DNA from: Sphingobacteriales bacterium
GTDB lineage: Bacteria; Bacteroidota; Bacteroidia; Chitinophagales; Chitinophagaceae
NCBI GenBank assembly: GCA_003963365.1
Contig: RXJG01000004.1
Location: 824,162-888,161, forward strand
Direction: 5' to 3'
DNA length: 64,000 bases
Shown: piece by piece, positions 45,768 to 54,185 of the stretch
Layout of the letters: each line of letters starts with the position of its first letter
Position numbering within the stretch: position 1 is the stretch's first letter
Made by a program: the position numbers and the translations under genes
The notes under the pieces: generated by a model
The model's database searches: none
What the model was told of the DNA's origin: nothing
What the model saw: the letters and a program-made list of their open reading frames with translations, nothing else

Positions 45768-45917
45768 TTAATCGGGTGGGTTGTCTTCAAAAAGAATCCT
45801 GCGGGGAGGGGAGTAATGATCATCAAACTGGCCTTTTTTTACGCTCCATATAAAGGCGCCTAAAAACAGGGCGGCCACAGATATACTGGCGAGTAACAGT
45901 ATTATGATTACACTCAT
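45768..45917 (-). CDS. ccoS: cbb3 oxidase assembly protein CcoS
   Basis: I set the start at 45917, where ATG is preceded by AAAGGAGAAAAA, a good ribosome binding site. The 49-residue protein has one helix (IIILLLASISVAALFLGAF) then IWSVKKGQFDDHYSPPRRIL. The motif KKGQFDD is the hallmark of CcoS. An upstream open frame to 45986 would add 23 residues without a signal and overlap the promoter. The FNR-like boxes and -7 element lie upstream. Confidence 0.9.
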   Translation of the reverse strand: MSVIIILLLASISVAALFLGAFIWSVKKGQFDDHYSPPRRILFEDNPPD

Positions 45918-45942
45918 TTTTTTCTCCTTTCTTTTAAAGGCG

Positions 45943-46008
45943 TAAAAGTATTGGTGTGCAGATGATAGTGAGATGACAGAACTCAATTTTGAAAATGATT
46001 TTTATCAA
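45943..46008 (-). promoter_or_regulatory. ccoS promoter with tandem FNR-like boxes
   Basis: Minus-strand -7 element TACTTTTA at 45943-45950. Box 1 is ATGACAGAACTCAA (45973-45986) and box 2 ATGATTTTTATCAA (45995-46008). The box centres are 22 bp apart. If the -7 element ends 5 bp before the start site, box 1 is centred at -41.5 and box 2 at -63.5. The same spacing is found at four other promoters here. Confidence 0.7.
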
Positions 46009-46035
46009 AAAAGGGGATTTGTTTTAATCTCTCAA

Positions 46036-46100
46036 TGTCCCATCGGGATATTTCGTGGGCAGATAAGCATATTGAGAATTTGAGCGTTCCGCAGGAACGC
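46036..46100. repeat. REP-like palindromes between ccoI and ccoS
   Basis: GCGTTCC-GCA-GGAACGC (46084-46100) is a perfect 7-bp hairpin, and TGTCCC-ATC-GGGATA (46036-46050) is a second weaker one. Two GC-rich palindromes in an AT-rich spacer resemble REP-type dispersed units. No transposase gene is nearby. Confidence 0.45.
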
Positions 46101-46175
46101 ATGGTGATTATTGAGGCGAATGCACTAAAGATTCCTATAGAACATTTTAGTGATCGGATATTATTTTTGTGTTTG

Positions 46176-48569
46176 TTATAGCCTCAGCCATTTAGCGGCA
46201 ACTGTACTGCTGCCAAACGTGAGCAGGATGATACTGATAGAACTACTGGGCATTAATATGGCTGCAATTATAGGAGAAAGCACTCCCTGCAGAGCAAAGT
46301 ATAATCCAATAACATTATATACAATGGAGAGGATAAAACTCGCCATTACAATTTGCTTATTAGCCCTGCACAACTGAATGAAACGGGAAAGTTTGGATAG
46401 CTGACCGGCTTCCAGGATAGCATCACTGGCGGGGGTGAAATTATTAGTGTTTTCAGTGAGGGCTATTCCTGTATTACTTTGTTTTAATGCAGCGGCATCA
46501 TTCAATCCATCCCCAATCATCATCACTTTTTCTTTGCGGTTTTGTAAACGTTGTATATAAATTAATTTATCAGCTGGTGATTGTTCAAATAATACCGTAC
46601 TCGTAATGCCCATCATGTTTTGCAGGGTTTCTCTTTCTGCATTGCTGTCGCCGGAGATAACGGATAAATTATAGTGTTTCCTCAGGTCGTGAACTAATGC
46701 GGGCAGGGTTTCCCGGTAATGATTTTGAAAACGGAAATAACCGAGTGGTTTATTTTCTATGGCAACATATACTCTTGTTCCTGTATCCGGTTGCGTAAAC
46801 CTTCCTTTAATAAATTTTTTAGAACCTAATGCAATCAGCTCACCATTTACAAAACCTTCAATACCTTCTCCTTTTACTTCACAAAAACCTACTACTTCAA
46901 ATTGATTATTGCGGTTAAGATAAACTGACAATGCTTTACTCAATGGGTGAGTGGACTGGGCGGCTAAAGTGCCAATCAATTGTTCCTGTTCTTTGGTTAG
47001 CGGTGTACCTTCATATATAATATCCTGGTGCTGCGCATTGGTTAATGTACCCGTTTTATCAAATACAATGTGATTGATATTGGCAATATCTTCAATAGCC
47101 TGTGCATTACGTAAATAAAATTTATTGCGGGCCAGTATGGTTAAGATATTTCCATTGGTAAAACTGTTGCTGAGTAATAAAGCACAGGGACAGGCAACAA
47201 TCAATACAGTGGTAATTACATTCCATGCTTTGCTGCTGTCATGGTACGACCAATAGATTGCACCGGTTAATGCCAGTACAAAAACTATATAAGTAAAGTA
47301 TTTGCCTAAAGCATGTACAAATGAGTGGGTTTTTTCTTCAGCAGTTTTTTCTCCATCCTTATTCCATAATCGGGTAAGATAGCTTTGCGCTACTTCCTTC
47401 ATCACTAATACTTCAATAGTTCCACCGGTTTGTTTGCCACCGGCATAAATAAATTCACCTACATCTTTCATTACTGGTAATGATTCCCCCGTAACAAAAC
47501 TATAATCAATAAAAGCTTTTCCCTTGGTAAGAATGCCATCAGCCGGAATGAGTTCTTCATTATGTATTAATAAAGTATCATTGAGTTTGATGTCGGGCAA
47601 TGCAGTTGGAATTTCTTCTTTATTCTTCAGTACACTTACGGCAACCGGGAAATAAGAAGTATAATCTCTTTCAAAAGAAAGCTGCTGATAGGTTTTTTGC
47701 TGCAGCACCCTGCCTACCAGCATAAAAAATACAATACCGGTCATACTGTCAAAATATCCAGCACCGGTACCACTTAACACTTCATATGCACTGCGGATAA
47801 AGGTCATTATCACCGCTAAGGCAATCGGTGCATCTATATTGAGAAATTTATGTTTTATACTTTTCCAGGAAGATTCATAAAAAGGTAAAGCGCTATATAA
47901 TAATACCGGCAGCGATAAAATAAAGTTAAGGGTACGGAATACACCCTGCAGACTTTTCTCAGCCAATTCCAGTCCCAAATACTCAGGGAAACTCATCAGC
48001 ATGATATTGGCAAAGCAAAAACCAGCCACACCTAGCTGGTAAATCATGGATTTATTTAGACGGGGTCTTGCCTGTTTTAAATCGCTTAAACTAATATACG
48101 GCTCGTAGCCAATTGAAGTAAGTAACTCAGCCACCTGTCGCAATGAAACTTCTTTGTGATTGAAACGTACCGTTGCTTCTTTACGGGTAAAATTTACTTT
48201 TGACGCAATCACTCCTTTATTCAGCTTATGCAGGTTCTCCAGCAGGTATAAGCAGGAGCTGCAATGCATTTGTGGTAAATAAAAAGTAATATGAATTTGT
48301 ATATCATCTTTAAATGATACGAGCTGCTGTTCAATTTTCTGGTCATCTAAAAAAGCAAACTTATCCTTACGAATAGTGATGCGTTGATTGATACCGGGAT
48401 TTTCGTTGAGGTTATAATATTCACAGAGACCGTTCTGGTTTATTAGTTGGTAAACCATTTTGCATCCCTCGCAACAAAAGTGACTATCACCTAAAATTAT
48501 GTTGGCAGTAATACAGTCTTCCCCGCAGTGGGTGCACACTAATTTATTCTCCGTAGCTGGTGTCTGCAT
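46176..48569 (-). CDS. ccoI: Copper-translocating P-type ATPase of the cbb3 locus
   Basis: The 797-residue protein has an N-terminal Cys-rich stretch (CTHCGEDC, FCCEGCKMVY), an HMA-like copper domain with MHCSSCLYLLENL, and the membrane CPC motif IVACPCALLLS. The phosphorylation site is DKTGTLT and the hinge MIGDGLNDAAALK. CcoI/FixI supplies copper for oxidase assembly. It is separated from ccoS by about 260 bp with REP-like palindromes and the ccoS promoter, so it is a separate transcript. Its ATG lies very close to the predicted start site, giving a leader of only about 7 nt. Confidence 0.92.
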   Translation of the reverse strand: MQTPATENKLVCTHCGEDCITANIILGDSHFCCEGCKMVYQLINQNGLCEYYNLNENPGINQRITIRKDKFAFLDDQKIEQQLVSFKDDIQIHITFYLPQMHCSSCLYLLENLHKLNKGVIASKVNFTRKEATVRFNHKEVSLRQVAELLTSIGYEPYISLSDLKQARPRLNKSMIYQLGVAGFCFANIMLMSFPEYLGLELAEKSLQGVFRTLNFILSLPVLLYSALPFYESSWKSIKHKFLNIDAPIALAVIMTFIRSAYEVLSGTGAGYFDSMTGIVFFMLVGRVLQQKTYQQLSFERDYTSYFPVAVSVLKNKEEIPTALPDIKLNDTLLIHNEELIPADGILTKGKAFIDYSFVTGESLPVMKDVGEFIYAGGKQTGGTIEVLVMKEVAQSYLTRLWNKDGEKTAEEKTHSFVHALGKYFTYIVFVLALTGAIYWSYHDSSKAWNVITTVLIVACPCALLLSNSFTNGNILTILARNKFYLRNAQAIEDIANINHIVFDKTGTLTNAQHQDIIYEGTPLTKEQEQLIGTLAAQSTHPLSKALSVYLNRNNQFEVVGFCEVKGEGIEGFVNGELIALGSKKFIKGRFTQPDTGTRVYVAIENKPLGYFRFQNHYRETLPALVHDLRKHYNLSVISGDSNAERETLQNMMGITSTVLFEQSPADKLIYIQRLQNRKEKVMMIGDGLNDAAALKQSNTGIALTENTNNFTPASDAILEAGQLSKLSRFIQLCRANKQIVMASFILSIVYNVIGLYFALQGVLSPIIAAILMPSSSISIILLTFGSSTVAAKWLRL

Positions 48570-48580
48570 AAAAATTGCCG

Positions 48581-48675
48581 CTAAAATAGATTTAGCCCAC
48601 CAACTGTATATTGAGATTTCTCAGCCCGTGTATTGATAAGCATCAGTTAAGGAGAAAATCAATTATATTGCTTTG
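48581..48675. promoter_or_regulatory. Bidirectional FNR-like promoter region of ccoI and the PAS kinase
   Basis: Two boxes lie 22 bp apart: TTGAGATTTCTCAG (48611-48624) and TTGATAAGCATCAG (48633-48646). The minus-strand -7 element TATTTTAG (48581-48588) is 36.5 bp from the near box centre. On the plus strand TTGCTTTG (48668-48675) is 35.5 bp from the other box. One pair would thus activate both divergent promoters. Confidence 0.65.
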
Positions 48676-48714
48676 CATTTTCAAAAAAGGGACCACCCTA
48701 ACAGTAACCAACTA

Positions 48715-50271
48715 ATGTATCAATTCAGGAAAACAAATATTCTTGGTTTCAGCCTGGTAGTGTTTGCCGTCACCGCATGGCTGGAGTTTCGTTTTCCCGA
48801 CTTTGCTTTTTTTGATGGTGGCTTGCTCACATTCGTAATGCTTACGATTTTTATTAAAGAAGATTATTATACCTACATATTTGGAGTTATAAGTTTTCTC
48901 TTCGTGTTTGTCACCTATTTTCTTGATCATAACCTTACTCCAACACAGGTCATGTTTCAGCATTTATTTTCCATGTGCCTGATAGCCGGGGCCGTTATGC
49001 TGGTAATTTTTGTAAAAAGAATATCGAGAGATAAAGATTCTGAGGAAAAACAAATCAATGCCCTCTTTCATAATACTACTGAAGGAATCATTCTTGCCAA
49101 TAAAGCCGGGGAGATTGTATTAATTAATCCTGCTGCGGAAAGAATGTTCGGTTATGATAAAGAAGAATTACTTGGCAGGAAAGTAGAAGAACTAATTCCA
49201 CAGCGGTATGTGCCAAAGCATGAAGGTTACCGACACGATTTTCAGCTACATCCTCAAAGCAGGCAAATGGGTCATGGCCGTGATTTATTTGCCCGGCGTA
49301 AAGATGGTAACGAGTTCCCGGTAGAAGTGAGTTTGAGTTATTACCAGCAAAAGAAAGAGTTTTATGTAATTGCTTTTTTAGTGGATATAACGGTGCGGAA
49401 GGAATCAGAAAAAAAATTACTGGAACAAAAAGCACAATTAGAAAGAATTACTTCTGATGTAAAAAAGTTGAATGCTGAACTGGAGAATAAAGTGGAAGAA
49501 AGAACATTGATATTAAAAGAAGCTTTGCAGGAACTGGAACGTTCGCAGCAGGAACTGAGTGAAGCACTGGAAAAAGAAAAAGAACTCAGTGAGATTAAAT
49601 CAAGATTTGTATCCATGGCCTCGCATGAATTCAGAACTCCGTTGAGTACTGTATTATCTTCTGCCGCCATATTGGGAAAATATACACAAACCGAAGAGCA
49701 GGATAAAAGAGAAAGACATATTAATAAGATAAAAGATTCTGTAAAACATTTGAATGAATTATTAGAAGACTTTCTGAACTTAGGTAAGCTGGAAGAAGGA
49801 AAGATAACAGCTGACTTTGCTTATTTTGAAGCCAAAGATTTTTTGCAGGATATAGTAGATGAAATGAAACCGATATTAAAACCTGGTCAGCATATAGAAT
49901 TAAAGGTTTCAGAAGGCAACGGTTTTACCACAGATAAACGCCTGCTAAAAAATATAATGATTAACCTGTTAGGCAATGCCATTAAATTTTCAAAAGAAGA
50001 TGATGCAATTGAGGTTATGGCCTGCATTAAAGATGAGTATATGGAAGTGGGAGTAAAAGATAATGGAATAGGTATTTCCAAAGAAGACCAGCAGCATTTG
50101 TTCAGCAGTTTCTTTCGTGGAAGAAATGCGGAAAATATACAGGGAACTGGTCTTGGATTGCATATTGTTAGCCGCTACCTGCAATTGCTGGATGGCAATG
50201 TAAAAATTGACAGCGAATTAGGCAAGGGAACAACAATCACCATAACTTTACCAAATAAGAAAAACGTATAA
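48715..50271 (+). CDS. PAS-domain sensor histidine kinase
   Basis: I start at the ATG at 48715 (518 residues). The upstream extension begins at a TTG that overlaps the predicted -7 element. Four transmembrane helices span about residues 5-105. A PAS domain follows (TEGIILANKAGEIVLINPAAERMF), then a coiled coil around residues 225-290 and the H-box SMASHEFRTPLSTVLSS. The ATPase domain has NLLGNAIKFS and GTGLGLHIV. It ends 3 bp before the response regulator, so the pair is an operon. The PAS domain has no obvious haem or flavin ligand, so the signal is unknown. Confidence 0.9.
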   Translation: MYQFRKTNILGFSLVVFAVTAWLEFRFPDFAFFDGGLLTFVMLTIFIKEDYYTYIFGVISFLFVFVTYFLDHNLTPTQVMFQHLFSMCLIAGAVMLVIFVKRISRDKDSEEKQINALFHNTTEGIILANKAGEIVLINPAAERMFGYDKEELLGRKVEELIPQRYVPKHEGYRHDFQLHPQSRQMGHGRDLFARRKDGNEFPVEVSLSYYQQKKEFYVIAFLVDITVRKESEKKLLEQKAQLERITSDVKKLNAELENKVEERTLILKEALQELERSQQELSEALEKEKELSEIKSRFVSMASHEFRTPLSTVLSSAAILGKYTQTEEQDKRERHINKIKDSVKHLNELLEDFLNLGKLEEGKITADFAYFEAKDFLQDIVDEMKPILKPGQHIELKVSEGNGFTTDKRLLKNIMINLLGNAIKFSKEDDAIEVMACIKDEYMEVGVKDNGIGISKEDQQHLFSSFFRGRNAENIQGTGLGLHIVSRYLQLLDGNVKIDSELGKGTTITITLPNKKNV

Positions 50272-50274
50272 CAC

Positions 50275-51333
50275 ATGCACAGCATTTTAGTTATTGATGA
50301 TAATAACGATATCAGGGAAAATACGGCTGAGATACTTTCACTGGCAGGATATAAAACCTTTACCGCTGAGAATGGAAAAAGAGGAGTGGAGATAGCGATA
50401 GCTGAAAAGCCATCCATTATTGTTTGTGATATTATGATGCCGGAGCTGGATGGTTACGGTGTACTACATTTATTAAAGAAGAATGCTGAGACAGAAAATA
50501 TTCCATTCATTTTTTTAACTGCTAAAACAGAAAGAACCGATTTCCGAAAGGGAATGGAAATGGGGGCCGATGATTATATCACCAAACCCTTTGATGATTT
50601 GGAATTATTAAGAGCTATTGAAATACGGTTACGCAAAATAGATATACTGCAAAACAAATATTCTTCCGGTGAGCAGGGGGCTAATGAATTCATGAAAGAA
50701 TTGAAAGGACATGGCTTAATCAACATGCAGCTGGAGAATTATGATACAGAAGAATTATCAAAAAAACAAACACTGTACAACGAAGGGAAGCGGCCCAAAT
50801 ACTTATACTATCTCAAAAAAGGAAAAGTAAAAACGTATAAAGTACATGATGATGGAAAAGAGTACATCACCAATCTTTATAGTGAAGGAGACTTTATCGG
50901 GTACCTTGCTTTATTAGAAAGCCGCAGTTATGATGATACGGCTGAAGTGCTGGAAGAAGCTGAAATAGTAATGGTTTCCTGCGATGATTTTTTGAATGCG
51001 GTTTATAATGATATGGCTATTGCCGGTAAGTTCATCCGCTTAATTGCGAACGATGTTAAAGAGAAAGAGGAAAGACTGTTACACCTTGCTTACGATTCAT
51101 TGAGAAAGAGAGTGGCAAAGGCGCTGGTGGATATTCATACCAAATTTAATAAAGACAAAGGCAGTAATAACTCTATTGATATATCAAGAGAAGATATTGC
51201 TCAATACATAGGTACAGCTACTGAATCTTTAATCCGTACGCTGAGTGATTTCAAATCAGAGAAACTGATTGAAATTAAAGATGGAAAGATTAAGATTATT
51301 AATTTGGAGAAGCTGGGTAGTTTACTGTATTAA
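50275..51333 (+). CDS. Response regulator with CRP/FNR-type cyclic-nucleotide-like and HTH domains
   Basis: The 352-residue protein has a receiver domain (DDN near residue 7, phosphoacceptor in IIVCDIMMPELDGYG near residue 55). A cNMP-binding-like beta-roll (about 150-260) and a C-terminal winged helix follow. The recognition helix reads REDIAQYIGTATESLIRTL. Relative to FNR it keeps the Glu and Arg that contact the TTGA/TCAA half-site. No Fe-S cysteine cluster like FNR's is present. It is a good candidate for the protein that binds the tandem boxes in this window, with phosphorylation by the kinase next to it as input. Confidence 0.85.
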   Translation: MHSILVIDDNNDIRENTAEILSLAGYKTFTAENGKRGVEIAIAEKPSIIVCDIMMPELDGYGVLHLLKKNAETENIPFIFLTAKTERTDFRKGMEMGADDYITKPFDDLELLRAIEIRLRKIDILQNKYSSGEQGANEFMKELKGHGLINMQLENYDTEELSKKQTLYNEGKRPKYLYYLKKGKVKTYKVHDDGKEYITNLYSEGDFIGYLALLESRSYDDTAEVLEEAEIVMVSCDDFLNAVYNDMAIAGKFIRLIANDVKEKEERLLHLAYDSLRKRVAKALVDIHTKFNKDKGSNNSIDISREDIAQYIGTATESLIRTLSDFKSEKLIEIKDGKIKIINLEKLGSLLY

Positions 51334-51340
51334 AATAAAC

Positions 51341-51373
51341 AGGTGCCTGGAATTGTTGAGATGCCTGGCACCT
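51341..51373. repeat. Hairpin between convergent genes
   Basis: AGGTGCC and GGCACCT pair around a 19-nt loop between the CRP-type regulator and the 137-residue gene. It could serve as a shared 3' end structure, although no long T-run is present. Confidence 0.4.
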
Positions 51374-51785
51374 ATTCACCTCTGTTTAAATCAAAATCAC
51401 CTTTGGGTTCTTCTTTTGACTTACCCAGCGTAATTTCTTTACCATGTTCATTTTGCTGTTTTAATGTCCAGCTATCCGTCATGGTTGTTTCCAGCCATAA
51501 ATTTCCAGCCTTGCGGAAAATTTGCGTAGTAATGCCAAACTTTTCAAGAAAATCATTTTCAAGGTCTCTCACCCTCGTATTTTCATTGATTTCAATTTCG
51601 GCAGCTTCTTTCTTCTTCCATAACTGACCAATGGTGCTGTGGGGTGAAATTAATTTATTGAGACCATACATCTTCTCCAGCACTGTTCCGTTTTTAAAAA
51701 ACTCCAGTTTAAGAAAAGGAAACAGTCCGTTAAAGGCTAACTGCAAATCCCTTACTGACATGCTTTCGGTAATCAGCAATTTCAT
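51372..51785 (-). CDS. Conserved protein of unknown function with an FNR-like promoter
   Basis: The 137-residue protein has no signal peptide or membrane helix. Its first 65 residues (MKLLITESMSVRDLQLAFNG and a hydrophobic FPFLKLEFF) look like a compact fold. The rest contains ENTRVRDLENDFLEKFG and a charged C-terminus (EITLGKSKEEPKGDF). I do not recognise a family. What stands out is its promoter, which has the same box and -7 arrangement as the cco and nos genes. I infer a job in low-oxygen or nitrogen-oxide respiration. Confidence 0.65.
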   Translation of the reverse strand: MKLLITESMSVRDLQLAFNGLFPFLKLEFFKNGTVLEKMYGLNKLISPHSTIGQLWKKKEAAEIEINENTRVRDLENDFLEKFGITTQIFRKAGNLWLETTMTDSWTLKQQNEHGKEITLGKSKEEPKGDFDLNRGE

Positions 51786-51808
51786 TTCTTTCTGCTTAGT
51801 CGTGTAAA

Positions 51809-51874
51809 CAAAATTATACGTTCACCCTGCCGGTAATACTGATAATGACTACAGGCCGAAATGATTTTCATCAA
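51809..51874 (-). promoter_or_regulatory. Promoter of the 137-residue gene with FNR-like boxes
   Basis: The minus-strand -7 TAATTTTG (51809-51816) is an exact TAnnTTTG match. The distal box ATGATTTTCATCAA (51861-51874) is strong. The site 22 bp nearer, CTGATAATGACTAC (51839-51852), keeps only the left half (TGAT). The spacing from the proximal site centre to the -7 end is 36.5 bp, as at the other promoters. Confidence 0.6.
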
Positions 51875-51896
51875 GTTAGCAGCTTATGCTGACTTA

Positions 51897-52631
51897 TTAA
51901 TTAGCGCTGCTTTGTGTTAACTTTTCAATTAACGCAATAGCCTTTGAAAACAATAAATTATTCTCCAGGTGTACATGCTGGTGCAGGTCTGCTTCAAATG
52001 CCTGCAGCGATGCAAAACTTAATCTGTAAGTAGTGCATGCATCAGCCGGAGGTGTGTAATTACTCGTAAGTATTCTTATTTGTTCCAGTAATTCACCCGC
52101 ATGTTCATGCTCCTGCTCCATCATGCTTACTGGTGCAGTTATATATGTGTGGTTGCGACCAATTGCATGAGCTCCTTCTTTTTCTAATGTTTCTAATTCT
52201 TTTATTCTTGGAAACAATACCAGTTCTTCTTTTTGCATATGATGCATCAGTTCTTCCTTTACCTCATGAAACAGGCTGAATACTTTCAGCATTTCAGGAT
52301 GTCGTTCTCCATGTTTAGCAGCTACTTTTTGTAACCAGGTATATAACTGTGGTGATTCATTGAGTACATATGCATGATGTGTATTAACGATATAATCAAT
52401 CAGTGCAGAGACAGTATATTTATCAAAATCAACAATAGGATTACCTCCGGCTATCACTTCTTCCAGTGTGCTTACTACTTCATTTACCGATACATGGTTT
52501 TCGTCACAGGCTTGTTGCAGGGAACGTTTTCCTTTGCAGCAAAAATCAAGATGGTATTTTTCAAATACAGAAGCAGTGCGAAAATTGGACTTAACGATTT
52601 TTGCTAAGCTTTCATTTGCTAAGTTGTTCAT
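51897..52631 (-). CDS. ric: Iron-sulfur cluster repair di-iron protein (Ric/YtfE/ScdA)
   Basis: The 244-residue protein has an N-terminal DUF542 region with FEKYHLDFCCKGKRSLQQAC and a hemerythrin-like domain with iron-ligand His/Glu in VNTHHAY, LMHHMQKEELVLFPRI, EQEHEHAGEL and LHQHVHLENNLLF. Ric repairs iron-sulfur clusters damaged by nitric oxide. It lies 16 bp after nosY in the nos operon, which makes sense since NO arises during denitrification. Confidence 0.92.
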   Translation of the reverse strand: MNNLANESLAKIVKSNFRTASVFEKYHLDFCCKGKRSLQQACDENHVSVNEVVSTLEEVIAGGNPIVDFDKYTVSALIDYIVNTHHAYVLNESPQLYTWLQKVAAKHGERHPEMLKVFSLFHEVKEELMHHMQKEELVLFPRIKELETLEKEGAHAIGRNHTYITAPVSMMEQEHEHAGELLEQIRILTSNYTPPADACTTYRLSFASLQAFEADLHQHVHLENNLLFSKAIALIEKLTQSSAN

Positions 52632-52647
52632 ACAATACTTTTTAAGT

Positions 52648-53415
52648 TTATAAATCTTTCTTTTTAAAATAGCGAACGGCTAACCATACAGGAATTATTA
52701 TCCATAACAGCATTACGCCGGTAACTAATGCCATGCCGGCAGTGCTGCCAAAGAAATCTTTGTACAAAGCACCGGTATAACCCATCAAAGCACTTACATC
52801 CATTTTTAGCATGATGAAAATGCGGCCAAGGTCAAGCGGGTTGAGGAAGGATAATGCTAATGTTACTTTTTCCAATGGATAATCACTGAAGCTGAACAGG
52901 ATTAATAAAATCAATCCATCGTAAATGAGTGCGAAATAAAACCATACTAATAAAACAGAGCCTATGCCTCTTGCTTTATCTCTTGCTTTAACGGATACTG
53001 CAAAAGCCAGTGATGTAAATATCATGGTTAATGCTAAACCTGTAAGCAACATCGTAATGCCGGTGTCAGTAGGAGAGAAGATTAATACCGGAATACCGGC
53101 GCCAATTAAAAAAGCTGCTAATAAAGAAATAGTAACGCCTGCATATTCTGCTATGATAATACGGGTGCGGCTCATAGGCTGTGATAACATCAGTTCAATA
53201 AATTCATACGAATTGTAATAGTGAATAGTGCTGAATACTAAACTGATTAAGGGTAATACAATCAGGATGATGTTTAATAAACTCAATAAGGCTTTACCGC
53301 TGTTTTCTTCCATTCGGAACATGCTAAAAGAAACTATGAGTAAAAAGAGTGTGTAAGCAATTACAATTTTGCTTCTGAGTATATCGTATAATATATAGCG
53401 GGTGAGTTTGAGCAT
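52648..53415 (-). CDS. nosY: ABC transporter permease NosY
   Basis: The 255-residue membrane protein has six predicted helices. It resembles NosY, with LMLSQPMSRTRIIIAEYAGV in the first cytoplasmic loop. With NosF it forms the transporter needed for maturation of the CuZ centre of nitrous oxide reductase. The gap to nosF is 2 bp. Confidence 0.88.
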   Translation of the reverse strand: MLKLTRYILYDILRSKIVIAYTLFLLIVSFSMFRMEENSGKALLSLLNIILIVLPLISLVFSTIHYYNSYEFIELMLSQPMSRTRIIIAEYAGVTISLLAAFLIGAGIPVLIFSPTDTGITMLLTGLALTMIFTSLAFAVSVKARDKARGIGSVLLVWFYFALIYDGLILLILFSFSDYPLEKVTLALSFLNPLDLGRIFIMLKMDVSALMGYTGALYKDFFGSTAGMALVTGVMLLWIIIPVWLAVRYFKKKDL

Positions 53416-53417
53416 GG

Positions 53418-54185
53418 TTAAATAGTTTTTTTGTTGCTGTTCAAATGAAATACTTTATCAATCCAGTCATTACCTGGCTGTTCACCTTTCATAATTCTTG
53501 CTATGGCTTTACTGATTTTTATTTCACCGGTTTCTTCCTGTAATGTTTCTGCTTCTTTCAGAAAGATGAGTTTGCCTTCCTGCATATACATTACATGTGT
53601 GGTGAATTCTTCCAAATCACTTAGTATATGTGAGGTGATGAGAATGAGTTTGTTTTTCTTTTTTTCTGCGATGATTTTTTCTTTTAGTATTTCAGATGAT
53701 AAAGGGTCAAGACCGGCAGTAGGTTCATCCAAAATCAAAATATCAGGATTAAATAAAAACGCCAGGGCGGCACTCACTTTTTGCCTCGTACCGCCGCTGA
53801 GCGTCCGCATAGGTTTTTCAAATATTTTTTCCAGGTCATATTTTTTTAATAGCTCTTCATCCAGCACCATATCTTTTGCATTGCGGATATCCTTCATCAT
53901 CGCAAACAAATGACCAATCTTCATGTTATCAGGATAACGGCCTATCTGCGGCATATAACCAATATTGCTGCGGTAAGAAGGGTCTCCGTTGATTTGTGTA
54001 TTGTTCACAAATATTTTTCCGCTGTCTGCTTTTACCATTCCTAAAATGGATTTAATCAAGGTTGTTTTACCTGAGCCGTTAGGGCCAATGAGTGAAACAA
54101 CCTGCCCGTTGTTGAAGATGGCATTGATATCATCTAATGCCTGGAGTTTTTTGAATCGCTTGCTGATATGTTCAATACGAATCAT
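53418..54185 (-). CDS. nosF: ABC transporter ATPase NosF
   Basis: The 255-residue ATPase has Walker A GPNGSGKTTLIKS, the signature LSGGTRQKV and Walker B ILILDEPTAGLDP. NosF powers NosY in copper-sulfide centre assembly together with NosD. Its start overlaps the nosD stop by 4 bp. Confidence 0.9.
   Translation of the reverse strand: MIRIEHISKRFKKLQALDDINAIFNNGQVVSLIGPNGSGKTTLIKSILGMVKADSGKIFVNNTQINGDPSYRSNIGYMPQIGRYPDNMKIGHLFAMMKDIRNAKDMVLDEELLKKYDLEKIFEKPMRTLSGGTRQKVSAALAFLFNPDILILDEPTAGLDPLSSEILKEKIIAEKKKNKLILITSHILSDLEEFTTHVMYMQEGKLIFLKEAETLQEETGEIKISKAIARIMKGEQPGNDWIDKVFHLNSNKKTI

Noticed and set aside
48673-48714. TTG start upstream of the PAS kinase
   Set aside because: It lies in the predicted -7 element of its own promoter, and an ATG at 48715 gives a normal N-terminus.
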